64,000 nucleotides of DNA from Bacillus sp. UNC438CL73TsuS30 (GCF_000482325.1 NZ_AXVA01000011.1:124001-188000), one strand, 5' to 3'. Positions 36,583-46,672 are shown, counted from the stretch's first letter. A program made the numbers and translations. The notes: a model not told the origin generated them from the letters alone.

Positions 36583-37554
36583 ATGAGAAGGTTTTTGGCT
36601 TTTGTTTTGGTGGTTGGTTCTTTGTTTTATTTGTATACGCACGGAGAGTTTCCGTCTATGGCGAAGCTTCATGGATTTTTTTCTGGTTCTCAGGTAGCCC
36701 ATGTGGAAAAGAAGGTCGAGGATACGATCTCAAGTCAAAGCAAACAGGCGAAGGTATCTTCCATTCCAGCCACATATAATAAAAAATATACCCCAACAAA
36801 AATTCAAACCTATTGGGTCACGATAAAAAATGGAAAAATAGTTGTAACAGGAAAAGCGACGCCGTACGGAAAATATTACAAAGCTGATGGAGTCATTTTA
36901 TACATCGACGAACCGCGGGCCAATAAGAAATCTACGGTAAAAGTACCGTTTACCAATTACCAAAATTTCCATTATGAATTCCCTCTTACCTATAACGTTG
37001 GTGATGTGGTCGTAAATCTTGATGAATATTACAACGGCAAAAAAGACGATCCGAATAAAGTATTAGGCTATGCAAAATATCATTTAACCGATGGTGACCC
37101 ATATTTGCAGCCAAGTTTCATGGTCCAAAGTAATGACCCGATATTAAAGGCACTTTCTGCAAATATAACAACTGGAAAACAAACGAATACAGAAAAATCT
37201 CAGGCCATATTCAAGTGGGTTGCCACCCATATTGCTTACAATGCACCTTTGGTAAACGCATCGAACCCGCCGATCTATTCTGCTTTACAAACCTATAAAA
37301 CTCGCGTTGTGTTATGCTCTGGCTATGCGGATTTAAACGCTGCACTTCACCGCGCAGCAGGCATTGAAGCAAAAGTGGTTTACGGGGAAAATCATGCCTG
37401 GAATGAAATCAAACTGAACGGCAAATGGCAGGTGGAGGATCCCACTTATGGCGCAGGATTTATAAATCTAAACACAGGCAAATTTGTCCAAAGTTATCAT
37501 CCTGCCTATTTTTCTAAATCAGACATGCATAAAGCCGGGGAATATCATTGGTAA
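36583..37554 (+). CDS. Secreted/anchored transglutaminase-like protein
   Basis: 323 aa from ATG at 36583 with TTGGAGG upstream; a 75-codon in-frame extension overlaps the preceding gerC gene and the palindrome and is rejected. An N-terminal hydrophobic segment (residues 2-18) is followed by a linker, a beta-rich region (about 70-180), and a transglutaminase core (about 200-323). The core has Cys in RVVLCSGYADLNAALHRAAG, His in ENHAWNEIK and Asp in VEDPTYG, so the triad is complete. Members act as cysteine peptidases or cross-linkers on cell-wall or surface proteins. Downstream is an MMPL exporter. Confidence 0.83.
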   Translation: MRRFLAFVLVVGSLFYLYTHGEFPSMAKLHGFFSGSQVAHVEKKVEDTISSQSKQAKVSSIPATYNKKYTPTKIQTYWVTIKNGKIVVTGKATPYGKYYKADGVILYIDEPRANKKSTVKVPFTNYQNFHYEFPLTYNVGDVVVNLDEYYNGKKDDPNKVLGYAKYHLTDGDPYLQPSFMVQSNDPILKALSANITTGKQTNTEKSQAIFKWVATHIAYNAPLVNASNPPIYSALQTYKTRVVLCSGYADLNAALHRAAGIEAKVVYGENHAWNEIKLNGKWQVEDPTYGAGFINLNTGKFVQSYHPAYFSKSDMHKAGEYHW

Positions 37555-37654
37555 TACAGCTTTAAAATCTTCGAGAGCAGGGTCCCTATTTTCATAAAAA
37601 ACTTTCTAATGTGTCATCCTATTATTATGATCACAGCTAAGAAATGGGGCACAT

Positions 37655-39856
37655 ATGAAAGAATCAGAGAAAAAGGGATGGTTTTGGCATTGGGGCTTGA
37701 AAATGTACCAATTCCGCTGGTTCGTTGCGGCCTTTTGGATTTTATTATTTATTGTATCAGCAACGTACGCACAAAAACTGCCCGATCGGTTAAAAGATAG
37801 CGGGTTAACCCCAAAAGGGAGCGAATCGGACCGCGGCTTTTCGCTTATGCAAAAGAAACTGGGAACTGCACAATCCTCCATTGATATTGTTTATACAAGC
37901 AATAAATTTGATTTAACCCGACCAAAACATAAAGCTGTCATTTTACATTCTTTAGAACCTTTAGCAAAGAAAGACTATATTAAAAGTATTAAATTTAACC
38001 AAACAGACCGCCTGAATAACAAAAAAAGCATTCAAGCGGTGGGGGTTGAACTCAAGCTTAAAAGTTCGGAAGCCCTTAATCATTTTCCAGAAATCCGAAA
38101 ACTTATCACTGAACCTGAAGGCATGAAAACCTATGTCGATGGAGACACTGCAACACTTTACGATATTCAGCGAGCAACCAAACAGGATATGCACCATTCA
38201 GAAATGATCGGGCTTCCGGTCGCGTTGCTGGTCCTGCTGTTTATTTTTGGCTCGGTAGGTGCGGCACTATTACCACTTGTCATTGGGATTATGAGCGTAT
38301 CCCTAACGCTTGGAATGACCTATTTTCTTACTGGATTCTTTTCCTTATCTAACTTTTTGCCCAATATCGTTATGATGCTCGGCCTTGCAATTGGCGTCGA
38401 CTATGCCCTGTTTCTCGTCAGCCGCTTCCGCGAAGAGCTAAGACGTGGAAACGAGGTGCACGATGCCGTCGCCGCGACTGCACAAACTGCAGGGAAGTCT
38501 GTCTTTTTTTCCGGATTTGCCGTTTTAATTGGCTTACTTGGAATGTTATTTATTAAATTACCGATTATATATTCCCTTTGCCTTGGAGGCGTTCTCGTTG
38601 TATTGTCGGCCGTTCTGCTTTCCTGCACGCTGTTACCGGCCCTGCTCGGTATTTTTGGCCGACACATCGATTCGTTAAGGGTTTTTCCGCGAACACAAAA
38701 GAAATTGGAAGGTTCAACGATTTGGGAAAAAATTGCCAATGCTGTGATGAAACATCCGGCGGTCCTGGCCATTATTATTAGTACCTTATTACTGTCACTT
38801 ATGTTGCCAATAACACAAATGCGGATTGGCGTTCCAACTGCAGATGTCCTTCCGCCTGCCTTTGAGTCGCGAATGGGTTCGGACATCCTGAAACATAATT
38901 ATGACAAACGCAAATCGAATCCAATTTTTATTGTTTTAAAAACAAAAGATAAGGTTTCAGATGAAGCATCAATTCGAACTATTCAGTCATTCGAAAACAA
39001 AATTCGTCGGATTTCCGGAGTCATGGATGTCAATAGTTTTATTGACGTTCTTGGGAAGCACTCCCCAGAAGAAACAGCGATTCTTATCAGTTTAGCGGCT
39101 ACAAAAGCGGAAATGGAAAAAGAAAATCTCGTGAAAGGCCATTACGCTCTTCTGAAGGTTGTTCCAAAGTCAGACCCTGGAACAAGAGAAGCCGCTGACC
39201 TTGTTAAAAGGGTACGGAACGTGAAAATAAATCAAGCAGAGCGTTTTGTAACCGGGCAAACAGCAATTAGGGTGGACATGCTTGACCGGATCTTTTCAGG
39301 CCTTCCTTATTTAATGGGTTTTATTATCGCGGTTACGTATCTCATTTTGCTTTTTGCCTTCAAGTCTGTCTTAATTCCTCTGAAAGCCGTTGCGATGAAC
39401 ATTCTCAGCCTTGGGGCGAGTCTCGGGATTGTGGTGATTATTTTTCAATACGGATGGCTCGCGGATGATTTACGGATTACCTCGACAGGTTATGTCAGCA
39501 TTATCATGCCGGTAACGATATTTTGTATTGTCTTTGGAATTTCAATGGATTATGAGGTTTTTCTAATCTCGAGAATCAAGGAAGAATATGACCGGACAGG
39601 GGATAATAATCGTAGTACGGCGGTAGGACTGCAAAAAACAGGGAGCCTAATTAGCAGTGCTGCATTCATTTTAATGGTGGTCGTTGGCTCGTTTATTTTT
39701 ACCAATATTGAAATTACCAAGGCGCTTGGTGTCGGCTTATTCTGCGCCATTTTCATTGATGCGACATTGATACGAATTATTGTCGTTCCCGCACTCATGA
39801 AACTGCTCGGTCCGGCTAATTGGTGGGCACCGAAATGGGTTGGGGGAAGATCGTGA
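37655..39856 (+). CDS. MMPL/RND-family transporter
   Basis: 733 aa with about twelve helices in the usual 1+5 / 1+5 pattern. Two extracellular domains follow TM1 (about residues 45-180) and TM7 (about 390-545). Characteristic GLAIGVDYALFLVSRFREE near residue 245 and its repeat GISMDYEVFLISRIKEEY near 640 carry the Asp-Tyr proton-relay motifs. Bacillus members (YdgH, YdfJ type) are thought to export lipids or antimicrobials. Substrate not readable. ATG at 37655 has a weak ribosome site; an internal ATG at 37703 is possible. Confidence 0.9.
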   Translation: MKESEKKGWFWHWGLKMYQFRWFVAAFWILLFIVSATYAQKLPDRLKDSGLTPKGSESDRGFSLMQKKLGTAQSSIDIVYTSNKFDLTRPKHKAVILHSLEPLAKKDYIKSIKFNQTDRLNNKKSIQAVGVELKLKSSEALNHFPEIRKLITEPEGMKTYVDGDTATLYDIQRATKQDMHHSEMIGLPVALLVLLFIFGSVGAALLPLVIGIMSVSLTLGMTYFLTGFFSLSNFLPNIVMMLGLAIGVDYALFLVSRFREELRRGNEVHDAVAATAQTAGKSVFFSGFAVLIGLLGMLFIKLPIIYSLCLGGVLVVLSAVLLSCTLLPALLGIFGRHIDSLRVFPRTQKKLEGSTIWEKIANAVMKHPAVLAIIISTLLLSLMLPITQMRIGVPTADVLPPAFESRMGSDILKHNYDKRKSNPIFIVLKTKDKVSDEASIRTIQSFENKIRRISGVMDVNSFIDVLGKHSPEETAILISLAATKAEMEKENLVKGHYALLKVVPKSDPGTREAADLVKRVRNVKINQAERFVTGQTAIRVDMLDRIFSGLPYLMGFIIAVTYLILLFAFKSVLIPLKAVAMNILSLGASLGIVVIIFQYGWLADDLRITSTGYVSIIMPVTIFCIVFGISMDYEVFLISRIKEEYDRTGDNNRSTAVGLQKTGSLISSAAFILMVVVGSFIFTNIEITKALGVGLFCAIFIDATLIRIIVVPALMKLLGPANWWAPKWVGGRS

Positions 39857-39874
39857 GTTTTTGGGGGAAATGGG

Positions 39875-40053
39875 GATTCGCTGATAAATCGACTAGATTC
39901 GCGGATAAACAGCCTCGATACGCTGATAAAAGCCAATGAATTCGCTGATAAACCTTGTAAATTCGCTGATAAAAATTTCTCCACTGGGATTTTAGGCGTT
40001 ATTTGCGAATCATGACCATTTATTTGCGGATTGAACCATTTTATTTGCAATTC
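39875..40053. repeat. 21-nt-period imperfect tandem repeats
   Basis: Five copies of GATTCGCTGATAAA-like sequence start at 39875, 39896, 39917, 39939 and 39960. After a short break, three copies of TTATTTGCGAAT-like sequence follow at about 39999, 40020 and 40041. Both groups have a period of about 21 bases, two helical turns. They fill the gap between the MMPL gene and the convergent secreted-protein gene. Confidence 0.8.
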
Positions 40054-40069
40054 TAATTCAAAATCGAAA

Positions 40070-40091
40070 GGCTGTCCTCAAATGGACAGCC
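40070..40091 (-). terminator. Intrinsic terminator
   Basis: GGCTGTCC / GGACAGCC with a six-base loop just after the secreted acidic protein gene on the minus strand, followed there by a T-rich stretch. Confidence 0.7.
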
Positions 40092-40099
40092 CCATATAT

Positions 40100-40972
40100 T
40101 TATTTAAACCGTCTAGAATTATTATATTTATCTTGATGCAGATAATCGACAAACTCATCGGAAAGCTCGCCTAAATGGAGCATTTCTTCATAACCTGCCA
40201 TAAGACCTTGGAAAAACTCGGCCGGCAGGGTGAAATCAATTAATGGTGCACCTGTTTTGGTATAAATCCCCGTATATAAATTCCCGGGAGGTTCCGACAT
40301 TTTTAACAGATCCTTCAAAGAAATATCCTTATTATTGTTCTTAAGCTTCACTTGAATCCCGTAAAGATCAAAGGCAGTAGTTAAAATATCGGTTAATTCA
40401 TTTAATTGTTCTTCCGTAAGTTCTGCACTTGGGTCCGTCGTATTCATAAATTGCTCCAGCCGGTAATCTAAGGATTCCATTTGATCTAGAGAATCTTTGT
40501 TATTTTCTTCTACCTGCGACAAATACGTAAAGAAATTTTCAACCTCTTGTTCAGTAATACCGATTTTTTGTAATTCGTCTTCAATGCCAGCCATAAATTT
40601 ATCATGGCCTGTATAAAAGCCCACCGAGGCATCTAAATCCTCGATGAACTTATAGTCATTTAAAGAATCACCAAAATGATCCAAAAGCGCGTTTAGTTCA
40701 GTTTGTGTCATTTTATATTTTGTCAGTAAATCCTGTAAATTTTTTGAATTAATTGGTGTGCCCAATACACTTTTTAATTCTTCAACGGAATTGAAATCCT
40801 CTAACGGGATTTCATAATAATCCAGGTAGTCCAACAACTCCTGCTTCGTCCAGCCAATTTCCGTCAAATATTGATTCAGCTCATTTTCCGGAGGTGTGGC
40901 ACTGGCAAACGGGGCAAAGGACAAGAGAAGGATGGACAGCAAACAAGTTAAGAACGTCTTCTTATAGACCAT
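40100..40972 (-). CDS. Secreted acidic protein (processed acidic surface protein-like)
   Basis: 290 aa. A signal peptide (residues 1-25, ending ASA) is followed by an acidic region built of repeated short helices (ELNQYLTEIGWTKQELLDYLDYY, then DLLTKYKMTQTELNALLDHF, then ELQKIGITEQEVENFFTYL). This internal repetition and composition match my memory of the processed acidic surface protein group of Bacillaceae. No LPxTG-type sorting signal or C-terminal membrane anchor is visible here, so it is probably released or loosely attached. Function unknown. Confidence 0.7.
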   Translation of the reverse strand: MVYKKTFLTCLLSILLLSFAPFASATPPENELNQYLTEIGWTKQELLDYLDYYEIPLEDFNSVEELKSVLGTPINSKNLQDLLTKYKMTQTELNALLDHFGDSLNDYKFIEDLDASVGFYTGHDKFMAGIEDELQKIGITEQEVENFFTYLSQVEENNKDSLDQMESLDYRLEQFMNTTDPSAELTEEQLNELTDILTTAFDLYGIQVKLKNNNKDISLKDLLKMSEPPGNLYTGIYTKTGAPLIDFTLPAEFFQGLMAGYEEMLHLGELSDEFVDYLHQDKYNNSRRFK

Positions 40973-41167
40973 AAATCAACCTCCAATGAATATCCTTCAT
41001 CCACTAATGTTCCCTTCTGAAGAAACTTAAGAGATAAAAATCATTGGTAAAAAACTTGGGGAGATTTTACAAAGAATTGTATAATTGACATAAGTAATCG
41101 ATTGACCCTGTAGGGTTACACTAAATGAGAAGAAACCGGGATCCACAGTGTAGGAAGGAAAACAGCA

Positions 41168-44100
41168 ATGAATGTAACATTAAACCAAAAGATGATTAAA
41201 CAATTATGCGGAGAGCATTCCTATAAAAAAGGGGAAGAATTATCGAGGCGCAAAAAAGTGGACCTGACAGATTATTCACCGAATCACGAAATCTGCCATG
41301 CCACCGTTCATGCCACAAATGAATTTCAGATTACGATTAAAAATATACACGGGCAAATTGAAACAGCTTGCACATGTCCAAAGTTAGCTACTTATCAAAA
41401 GCCTTGTCACCACGTGGCAGCCGTTTTGGTCAAGATCTTAGAAAAGCAGTCGTCAAATCAGACTGATTTAACAAAGGGAATCTTGGGATTATTCCAGGGG
41501 GGACCGATCCGGCCAAGTACCGGAGAACATATTATAGAAGACAGACAATTATTTACAGTTGAATTTTTGTGCAAACCCATCTCGATTGACAACACTGAAT
41601 ATATGTTCGGGCTTAAGATTTGCAGCAGTTCCAAATCTTTGAATATAAACGAATTTTTGGACTGCGTTGAACAGCGGGAAGCGTATCAAGATTACGATCC
41701 TAAGATTCATTATTTTCAAAAAGAGACGGATGCTGTTCTTCAGGAATTAATTCAAACAAAGGACAAATCCATCCTAAAAGATGAATTTATTTTAATCCCG
41801 CCCCGTGAATGGGAGAGGCTTTTACCTATCCTGTTAAAGGCTCCCTTGGTAAAATTGAAACATCAAGGGCAAATTTTTGAAAAGATTCACTTATCAAGCG
41901 GACCCATCCCGCTTTATTTTTTATTTGAAACTGGGCCTAAGGAAGATTTCCAACTACGAGTTAATGGTTTAAATAAAATCACCATCGTTTACGATTTTGT
42001 TCTCTTTGAAGGGCAGATTTGGAAGTTCGAAAAAGAAGAATTAGCACGTCTAAGTGAACTGAAAAAAATGCTAGATGCTTCCGGTATCCACCAACTTTCG
42101 ATATCGAGAGATCAAATGGAATCGTTTATTGACCAAGTCGTTCCGGGACTCATGAAAATCGGCCATGTCCGCATCGGCGAAGCTGTTTCCAAACGATTGG
42201 ACCAAACTGCTTTAAAAGCAAAACTATATTTAGATCGAATTAAAAATCGTTTGCTTGCTGGTCTAGAATTTCAATATGGCAATGTGGTCATCAATCCACT
42301 TGAAGAAAATAAACATGGCTCTCCACTGTTAAGAAATGGCGAACAGGAGGAAAAAATCCTGCAGGTCATGGAGGAAAGCGGCTTTACGAAAACAGAGAGC
42401 GGTTATTTTTTACAAAATGAGGAATTGGAATATCATTTTCTGTATCATATTGTTCCAATCTTAAAAAGACTTGTTCAAGTCTATGCTACAACGGCGGTAA
42501 GAGTGAGATTGTTTAAAGAAAACCCGCAGCCGCGTTTTCGGGTGGATCGAAGAGCACGGACGGATTGGCTGTCGTTTCGCTTTGAATTGCAGGGAATTCC
42601 TGAATCTGAGATTCGTAATATCCTAAGTTCGCTTGAGGAAAAGCGGAAATATTATCGACTTCGCGATGGGTCTTTTCTTTCGCTGGAGAGTCCGGAGTTT
42701 AAAGAATTGAATCGATTTTTAAAAGGGATTGGCGTAAAACCGAAAGAGATTCACACGGAATTTGAACTTCCACTTACACAAGGTTTGTCCGTCCTTTACT
42801 CTTTTGAAAATTCAGTGAGGATTGGTTCATCGTTAAAACAGCTTTTAGAGGATCTTCGAAATCCAGAAGGAGTTCAATTTGCTATTCCTGCAAGTCTCAC
42901 TGGAATTCTTCGGGATTATCAAAAACTTGGCTATCAATGGCTAAGAACACTTGCCCATTACGGTTTAGGGGGGATTTTAGCAGATGATATGGGCCTCGGG
43001 AAGACGCTGCAAAGCATAACCTATATCCACTCGGTTTTGCCTCAGATACGGAAAGAGAATCAGACCGTCTTGATCGTTTCACCGTCCTCTTTAACGTATA
43101 ACTGGTGGAACGAATTAAAGAAATTTGCTCCCGAGATTCGGGCTGAAATCGTCGATGGCAGCAAAATCGTTCGGGACAGGCTGTTGAAAAAACTTGCAGA
43201 GGTGGATGTCGTGATTACTTCTTACCCGCTGCTGGTAAAAGACACATTGTTATACAGTAAACTAGCTTTCCATACGCTTTTTTTAGATGAAGCCCAAGCC
43301 TTTAAAAATCCAGAAACGCAAACAGCAAAGGCGGTAAAAAAACTTCAAGCAAGCCACCGCTTTGCTCTCACTGGAACACCCATCGAGAATTCGCTTGACG
43401 AGCTATGGTCGATTTTTCATATCGTATTTCCAGAATTGTTTCCGAATCGAAGAGCTTTCCATGAATTGCGGCGGGAAGAAGTTGCGAAGCGCGTTCGACC
43501 ATTTATCCTCAGACGGGTAAAGGAAGATGTGCTCGCTGAACTTCCTGAAAAAATTGAATCCATGCATTCGTCCGACCTGCTGCCAGATCAGAAAAAACTG
43601 TATGCAGCCTATTTAGCTAAGCTGAAGCATGATACTCTAAAACATTTAGACAAAGAAACTTTTCAAAAAAATCGCATCAAAATTCTTGCCGGACTTACTA
43701 GGCTCCGGCAGTTATGCTGCCATCCAGCCTTGTTTATTGATGGATATAAGGGAAGTTCAGCAAAATTTGAGCAATTGCTGAAGATCATTGAGGAATGCCG
43801 AAGCACTGGGAGAAGAATGCTGATTTTTTCGCAATTTACACAAATGCTCGGGCTTATCGGCAGGGAACTAGCCAGTAGGGGAGTTTCTTATTTTTACCTG
43901 GACGGCAGTACCCCCTCTGCAGATCGAGTGCAGCTTTGCAGCCGATTCAATCTCGGCGAAAAAGATATATTCCTGATTTCCTTGAAAGCAGGCGGTACCG
44001 GTCTTAATTTAACGGGCGCCGATACGGTGATTTTGTATGATTTATGGTGGAATCCTGCCGTCGAACAGCAGGCCGCAGACCGTGCTTACCGAATGGGCCA

Positions 44101-44269
44101 GAAGAACACCGTCCAGGTGATTAAGCTGGTCGCACATGGGACGATTGAGGAAAAAATGAACGAGCTCCAAGAAAAAAAGAAACACCTGATTGACGATGTC
44201 ATCCAGACGGGAGACGAGAAGTTATCTTCCCTAACAGAAAAGGATATCCGCGAGATCTTGATGATTTAA
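41168..44269 (+). CDS. SNF2-family helicase with SWIM zinc finger
   Basis: A 1033-aa DNA-dependent ATPase of the bacterial SNF2/RapA-like group. An N-terminal SWIM finger (ACTCPKLATYQKPCHHVA, residues about 72-90, CxC...CxH) is followed by a long regulatory region (about 100-560) and the two RecA-like helicase domains. Motif I is DDMGLGKT (about residue 607), motif II DEAQ, motif III ALTGTPIENS, and the C-terminal helicase half has FSQFTQMLG, SLKAGGTGLNL and QAADRAYRMGQ. It remodels protein-DNA complexes; the specific role in Bacillus is unknown. Followed 18 bases later by an acetyltransferase gene. Confidence 0.93.
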   Translation: MNVTLNQKMIKQLCGEHSYKKGEELSRRKKVDLTDYSPNHEICHATVHATNEFQITIKNIHGQIETACTCPKLATYQKPCHHVAAVLVKILEKQSSNQTDLTKGILGLFQGGPIRPSTGEHIIEDRQLFTVEFLCKPISIDNTEYMFGLKICSSSKSLNINEFLDCVEQREAYQDYDPKIHYFQKETDAVLQELIQTKDKSILKDEFILIPPREWERLLPILLKAPLVKLKHQGQIFEKIHLSSGPIPLYFLFETGPKEDFQLRVNGLNKITIVYDFVLFEGQIWKFEKEELARLSELKKMLDASGIHQLSISRDQMESFIDQVVPGLMKIGHVRIGEAVSKRLDQTALKAKLYLDRIKNRLLAGLEFQYGNVVINPLEENKHGSPLLRNGEQEEKILQVMEESGFTKTESGYFLQNEELEYHFLYHIVPILKRLVQVYATTAVRVRLFKENPQPRFRVDRRARTDWLSFRFELQGIPESEIRNILSSLEEKRKYYRLRDGSFLSLESPEFKELNRFLKGIGVKPKEIHTEFELPLTQGLSVLYSFENSVRIGSSLKQLLEDLRNPEGVQFAIPASLTGILRDYQKLGYQWLRTLAHYGLGGILADDMGLGKTLQSITYIHSVLPQIRKENQTVLIVSPSSLTYNWWNELKKFAPEIRAEIVDGSKIVRDRLLKKLAEVDVVITSYPLLVKDTLLYSKLAFHTLFLDEAQAFKNPETQTAKAVKKLQASHRFALTGTPIENSLDELWSIFHIVFPELFPNRRAFHELRREEVAKRVRPFILRRVKEDVLAELPEKIESMHSSDLLPDQKKLYAAYLAKLKHDTLKHLDKETFQKNRIKILAGLTRLRQLCCHPALFIDGYKGSSAKFEQLLKIIEECRSTGRRMLIFSQFTQMLGLIGRELASRGVSYFYLDGSTPSADRVQLCSRFNLGEKDIFLISLKAGGTGLNLTGADTVILYDLWWNPAVEQQAADRAYRMGQKNTVQVIKLVAHGTIEEKMNELQEKKKHLIDDVIQTGDEKLSSLTEKDIREILMI

Positions 44270-44287
44270 CTTTAGGAGGCAAGCTTC

Positions 44288-45070
44288 ATGACCGATTTCA
44301 ATTTACAATACCGCAAAAGGATTGGTTTCCCGGAAAACGAAACCATCACCTTTGAAAAATTAGAAGCCGTTCTCGAAAAAACAGCCAAAACGATTCCATT
44401 TGAAAATTTATGTATCATTGCAAATCAGGCAAAAAAAATCACGAAAGAGAACTTGATTAACAAAATTATCAATCAACACGAGGGCGGGCTTTGCTATGAA
44501 CTAAATGGCATTCTCCATTTATTTTTACTGGAAAATGGTTTTGATGCAAAATTAATTTATGGTGTCGTCTACGACCACAATCATCAGCGTTGGAGTACGA
44601 CCGGGAAAACCCATGTTGCAACTTTAATCACTTGCAATGAGCAACAATATCTTGTAGATACAGGATTTGGTGCGAATCTCCCTTTAAAACCTGTTCCATT
44701 ATCCGGAGAGGTGGTAACCTCGAATAATGGCGAGTTCCGTGTGGTGAAAACGGAAACTGAGCATGGGGATTATATTTTTTACATGAAATTGAAACACAAA
44801 GACAAAGATTGGAAAATAGGCTATGCTTTTAATACCAAAGCAACAATTACCAATCATGCTGATTTAACTGGGGTACAAAAAATCATTATCGAGCATCCGG
44901 AATCTTCTTTTAATAAAAAGCCGTTAATTACCAGGCTGACAGACCGGGGCAGCATGACCTTAACAGATTCATCTATAACTGAATGGATCGATGGTAAGGT
45001 AGATAAACAGGACATTGATCCAAAAAAATACAAAGAACTTGCAAAAGACCGTTTTGATATTCAGACCTAA
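44288..45070 (+). CDS. Arylamine N-acetyltransferase
   Basis: 260 aa. Transfers acetyl from acetyl-CoA to aromatic amines. The catalytic Cys lies in GGLCYELNG (about residue 69), His in GKTHVATLI (about 108) and Asp in LVDTGFG (about 122). Strong AGGAGG before ATG. Probably in one transcript with the SNF2 gene, with no obvious functional link. Confidence 0.9.
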   Translation: MTDFNLQYRKRIGFPENETITFEKLEAVLEKTAKTIPFENLCIIANQAKKITKENLINKIINQHEGGLCYELNGILHLFLLENGFDAKLIYGVVYDHNHQRWSTTGKTHVATLITCNEQQYLVDTGFGANLPLKPVPLSGEVVTSNNGEFRVVKTETEHGDYIFYMKLKHKDKDWKIGYAFNTKATITNHADLTGVQKIIIEHPESSFNKKPLITRLTDRGSMTLTDSSITEWIDGKVDKQDIDPKKYKELAKDRFDIQT

Positions 45071-45076
45071 AAAAAT

Positions 45077-45101
45077 CCACCCATTCAATATGGGTGGGTC
45101 T
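45077..45101. terminator. Hairpin between convergent genes
   Basis: CCACCCAT / ATGGGTGG with a five-base loop, flanked by A-rich sequence on one side. It can end transcription from either side. Confidence 0.6.
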
Positions 45102-45106
45102 TAACT

Positions 45107-45448
45107 TCACGATTTTAATCCTCGTTTTACACGCACAAAAGCTACGAAATCATCTAGTTCCTCTTTTGAAAGCAGAACACCATCCAGGGACAAAACTTTT
45201 TCGTTGGAATCTAGTAATTCAGTAATTTCAATCATTGAATGTTCCGCCAATGAATCCTCTGTTCTCCCTAATATATAATCTACTGATGTTTGAAATAAAT
45301 CGGCAATTTGTGATAAGGATTGTAATGATGGCAAACGATAACCCGACTCATAGCCGGCATAGGTGCTTTTGGCAATCCCCAGCTGGTCGGCGGTTTCTTG
45401 TAAGGACCATTTTCGTTCTTTTCGTAATTCCGATAATCGCTCCAACAT
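45107..45448 (-). CDS. ansR: XRE-family repressor of the asparaginase operon
   Basis: 113 aa. The helix-turn-helix is at residues about 14-34 (WSLQETADQLGIAKSTYAGYESGYRLP), followed by an acidic C-terminal dimerisation part. It is divergent from ansA-aspA, matching B. subtilis, where AnsR represses the ans operon and responds to asparagine or a derived signal. ATG at 45448 is preferred over the 3-codon-longer TTG start because of ribosome-site spacing. Confidence 0.88.
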   Translation of the reverse strand: MLERLSELRKERKWSLQETADQLGIAKSTYAGYESGYRLPSLQSLSQIADLFQTSVDYILGRTEDSLAEHSMIEITELLDSNEKVLSLDGVLLSKEELDDFVAFVRVKRGLKS

Positions 45449-45519
45449 TCGTCTCAAACTCCACTCTAAAGATTTTGAAAAAATTATATCATAGGTTAGA
45501 AGATTAGAATAGAAAAAAG

Positions 45520-45595
45520 TACGCGAATTGAATAATAATACTTGATTTCTATAAAATTAATCCTATAATTTAAAGTATAAATACGCATAACGCGG
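45520..45595. promoter_or_regulatory. ans promoter with candidate AnsR operators
   Basis: A sigma-A promoter TTGATT (45542-45547), 16 bases, TATAAT (45564-45569). It is bracketed by ACGC-containing motifs: TACGCG at 45520-45525, TACGC at 45582-45586 and ACGCGG at 45590-45595. Their placement before the -35 box and after the -10 box would suit repressor binding; the operator assignment is inference. Confidence 0.5.
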
Positions 45596-45634
45596 ATGAT
45601 GTGAAAATTGTCCTGCTAATCGGGGTGATATTTT

Positions 45635-46639
45635 TTGAAGAAAATTTTAATATTAGCAACTGGCGGTACAATTGCCTCAGTGGAAGGGAACGAAGGACTT
45701 GTTCCCGGATTATCTGCCGATGAATTATTGCACTTTTTCCCAAAATCAGCCGGTAACATTAACATTGAATGCAAGATCCTAATGAACATAGATAGTACCA
45801 ATATGCAGCCGGAGCATTGGGTTGAAATGGCTCAAGCGATCCACCGACACTATGAAAATTACGACGGATTTGTCATTACGCATGGAACGGACACGCTCGC
45901 CTATACTTCCGCGGCCCTTTCCTATATGCTGCAAGGACTTCGCAAGCCTGTTGTATTAACCGGGTCTCAGGTCCCGATTAGCTTTAAAAAGACAGATGCC
46001 AAAAAGAATGTGGCGGATGCACTAAGATTTGCTACAGAGGACGTTGGCGGAGTATTTATCGTTTTTGATGGCCGGGTAATCATCGGAACGAGAGCTGTAA
46101 AAATGCGCACGAAAAGTTATGATGCATTTGAAAGTGTAAATTCTCCCTATGTTGCCTATGTGAATGAAAAAGAAGTAAAATATCAGTGGAAACCTGTACC
46201 AACCGGCGCAGGACTTGCATTGAATACTAATATAAATACTGATGTTTTTTTAATGAAATTATACCCTGGGACAAAACCTGAAGTGTTTGATTGCCTAAAA
46301 GGTTTATACAAGGGTATAATTATTGAGAGTTTTGGGAATGGCGGACTGCCATTCGAAGGGCGCAACCTTCTTGTAAAAATTAAAGAATTAACAGAAGCGG
46401 GCATAGCGGTTGTTCTTACGACTCAATGCCTTGAAGAAGGTGAAGATTTACTTTTATATGAAGTAGGTCGTAAAGTAGCCCAGCATGATGTGATTTTATC
46501 GGGAGATATGAATACCGAGGCCATTGTGCCGAAGCTCATGTGGGCTCTAGGTCAGAAATCTTCTATTAAAGAGATCAAGACTATTTTTGAAACTCCTTTG
46601 GCAGAAGATTTATCGATTAAGGGCGAAAAAGAAGAGTAA
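45635..46639 (+). CDS. ansA: L-asparaginase
   Basis: 334 aa. Hydrolyses asparagine to aspartate and ammonia. [10 protein letters not shown] (nucleophilic Thr, residues 6-15), [11 protein letters not shown] (second catalytic Thr-Asp, about 80) and [14 protein letters not shown] (catalytic Lys region) are complete. No signal peptide, so cytosolic. TTG start at 45635. First gene of the ans operon, followed after 33 bases by aspartase. Confidence 0.95.
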   Translation: MKKILILATGGTIASVEGNEGLVPGLSADELLHFFPKSAGNINIECKILMNIDSTNMQPEHWVEMAQAIHRHYENYDGFVITHGTDTLAYTSAALSYMLQGLRKPVVLTGSQVPISFKKTDAKKNVADALRFATEDVGGVFIVFDGRVIIGTRAVKMRTKSYDAFESVNSPYVAYVNEKEVKYQWKPVPTGAGLALNTNINTDVFLMKLYPGTKPEVFDCLKGLYKGIIIESFGNGGLPFEGRNLLVKIKELTEAGIAVVLTTQCLEEGEDLLLYEVGRKVAQHDVILSGDMNTEAIVPKLMWALGQKSSIKEIKTIFETPLAEDLSIKGEKEE

Positions 46640-46672
46640 TAGATTTTTACTAAAAACAAAGAGGCGATATGG

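Noticed and set aside
38401-38886. 161-aa minus-strand frame opposite the MMPL gene
   Set aside because: Antisense shadow created by codon bias of the real gene.
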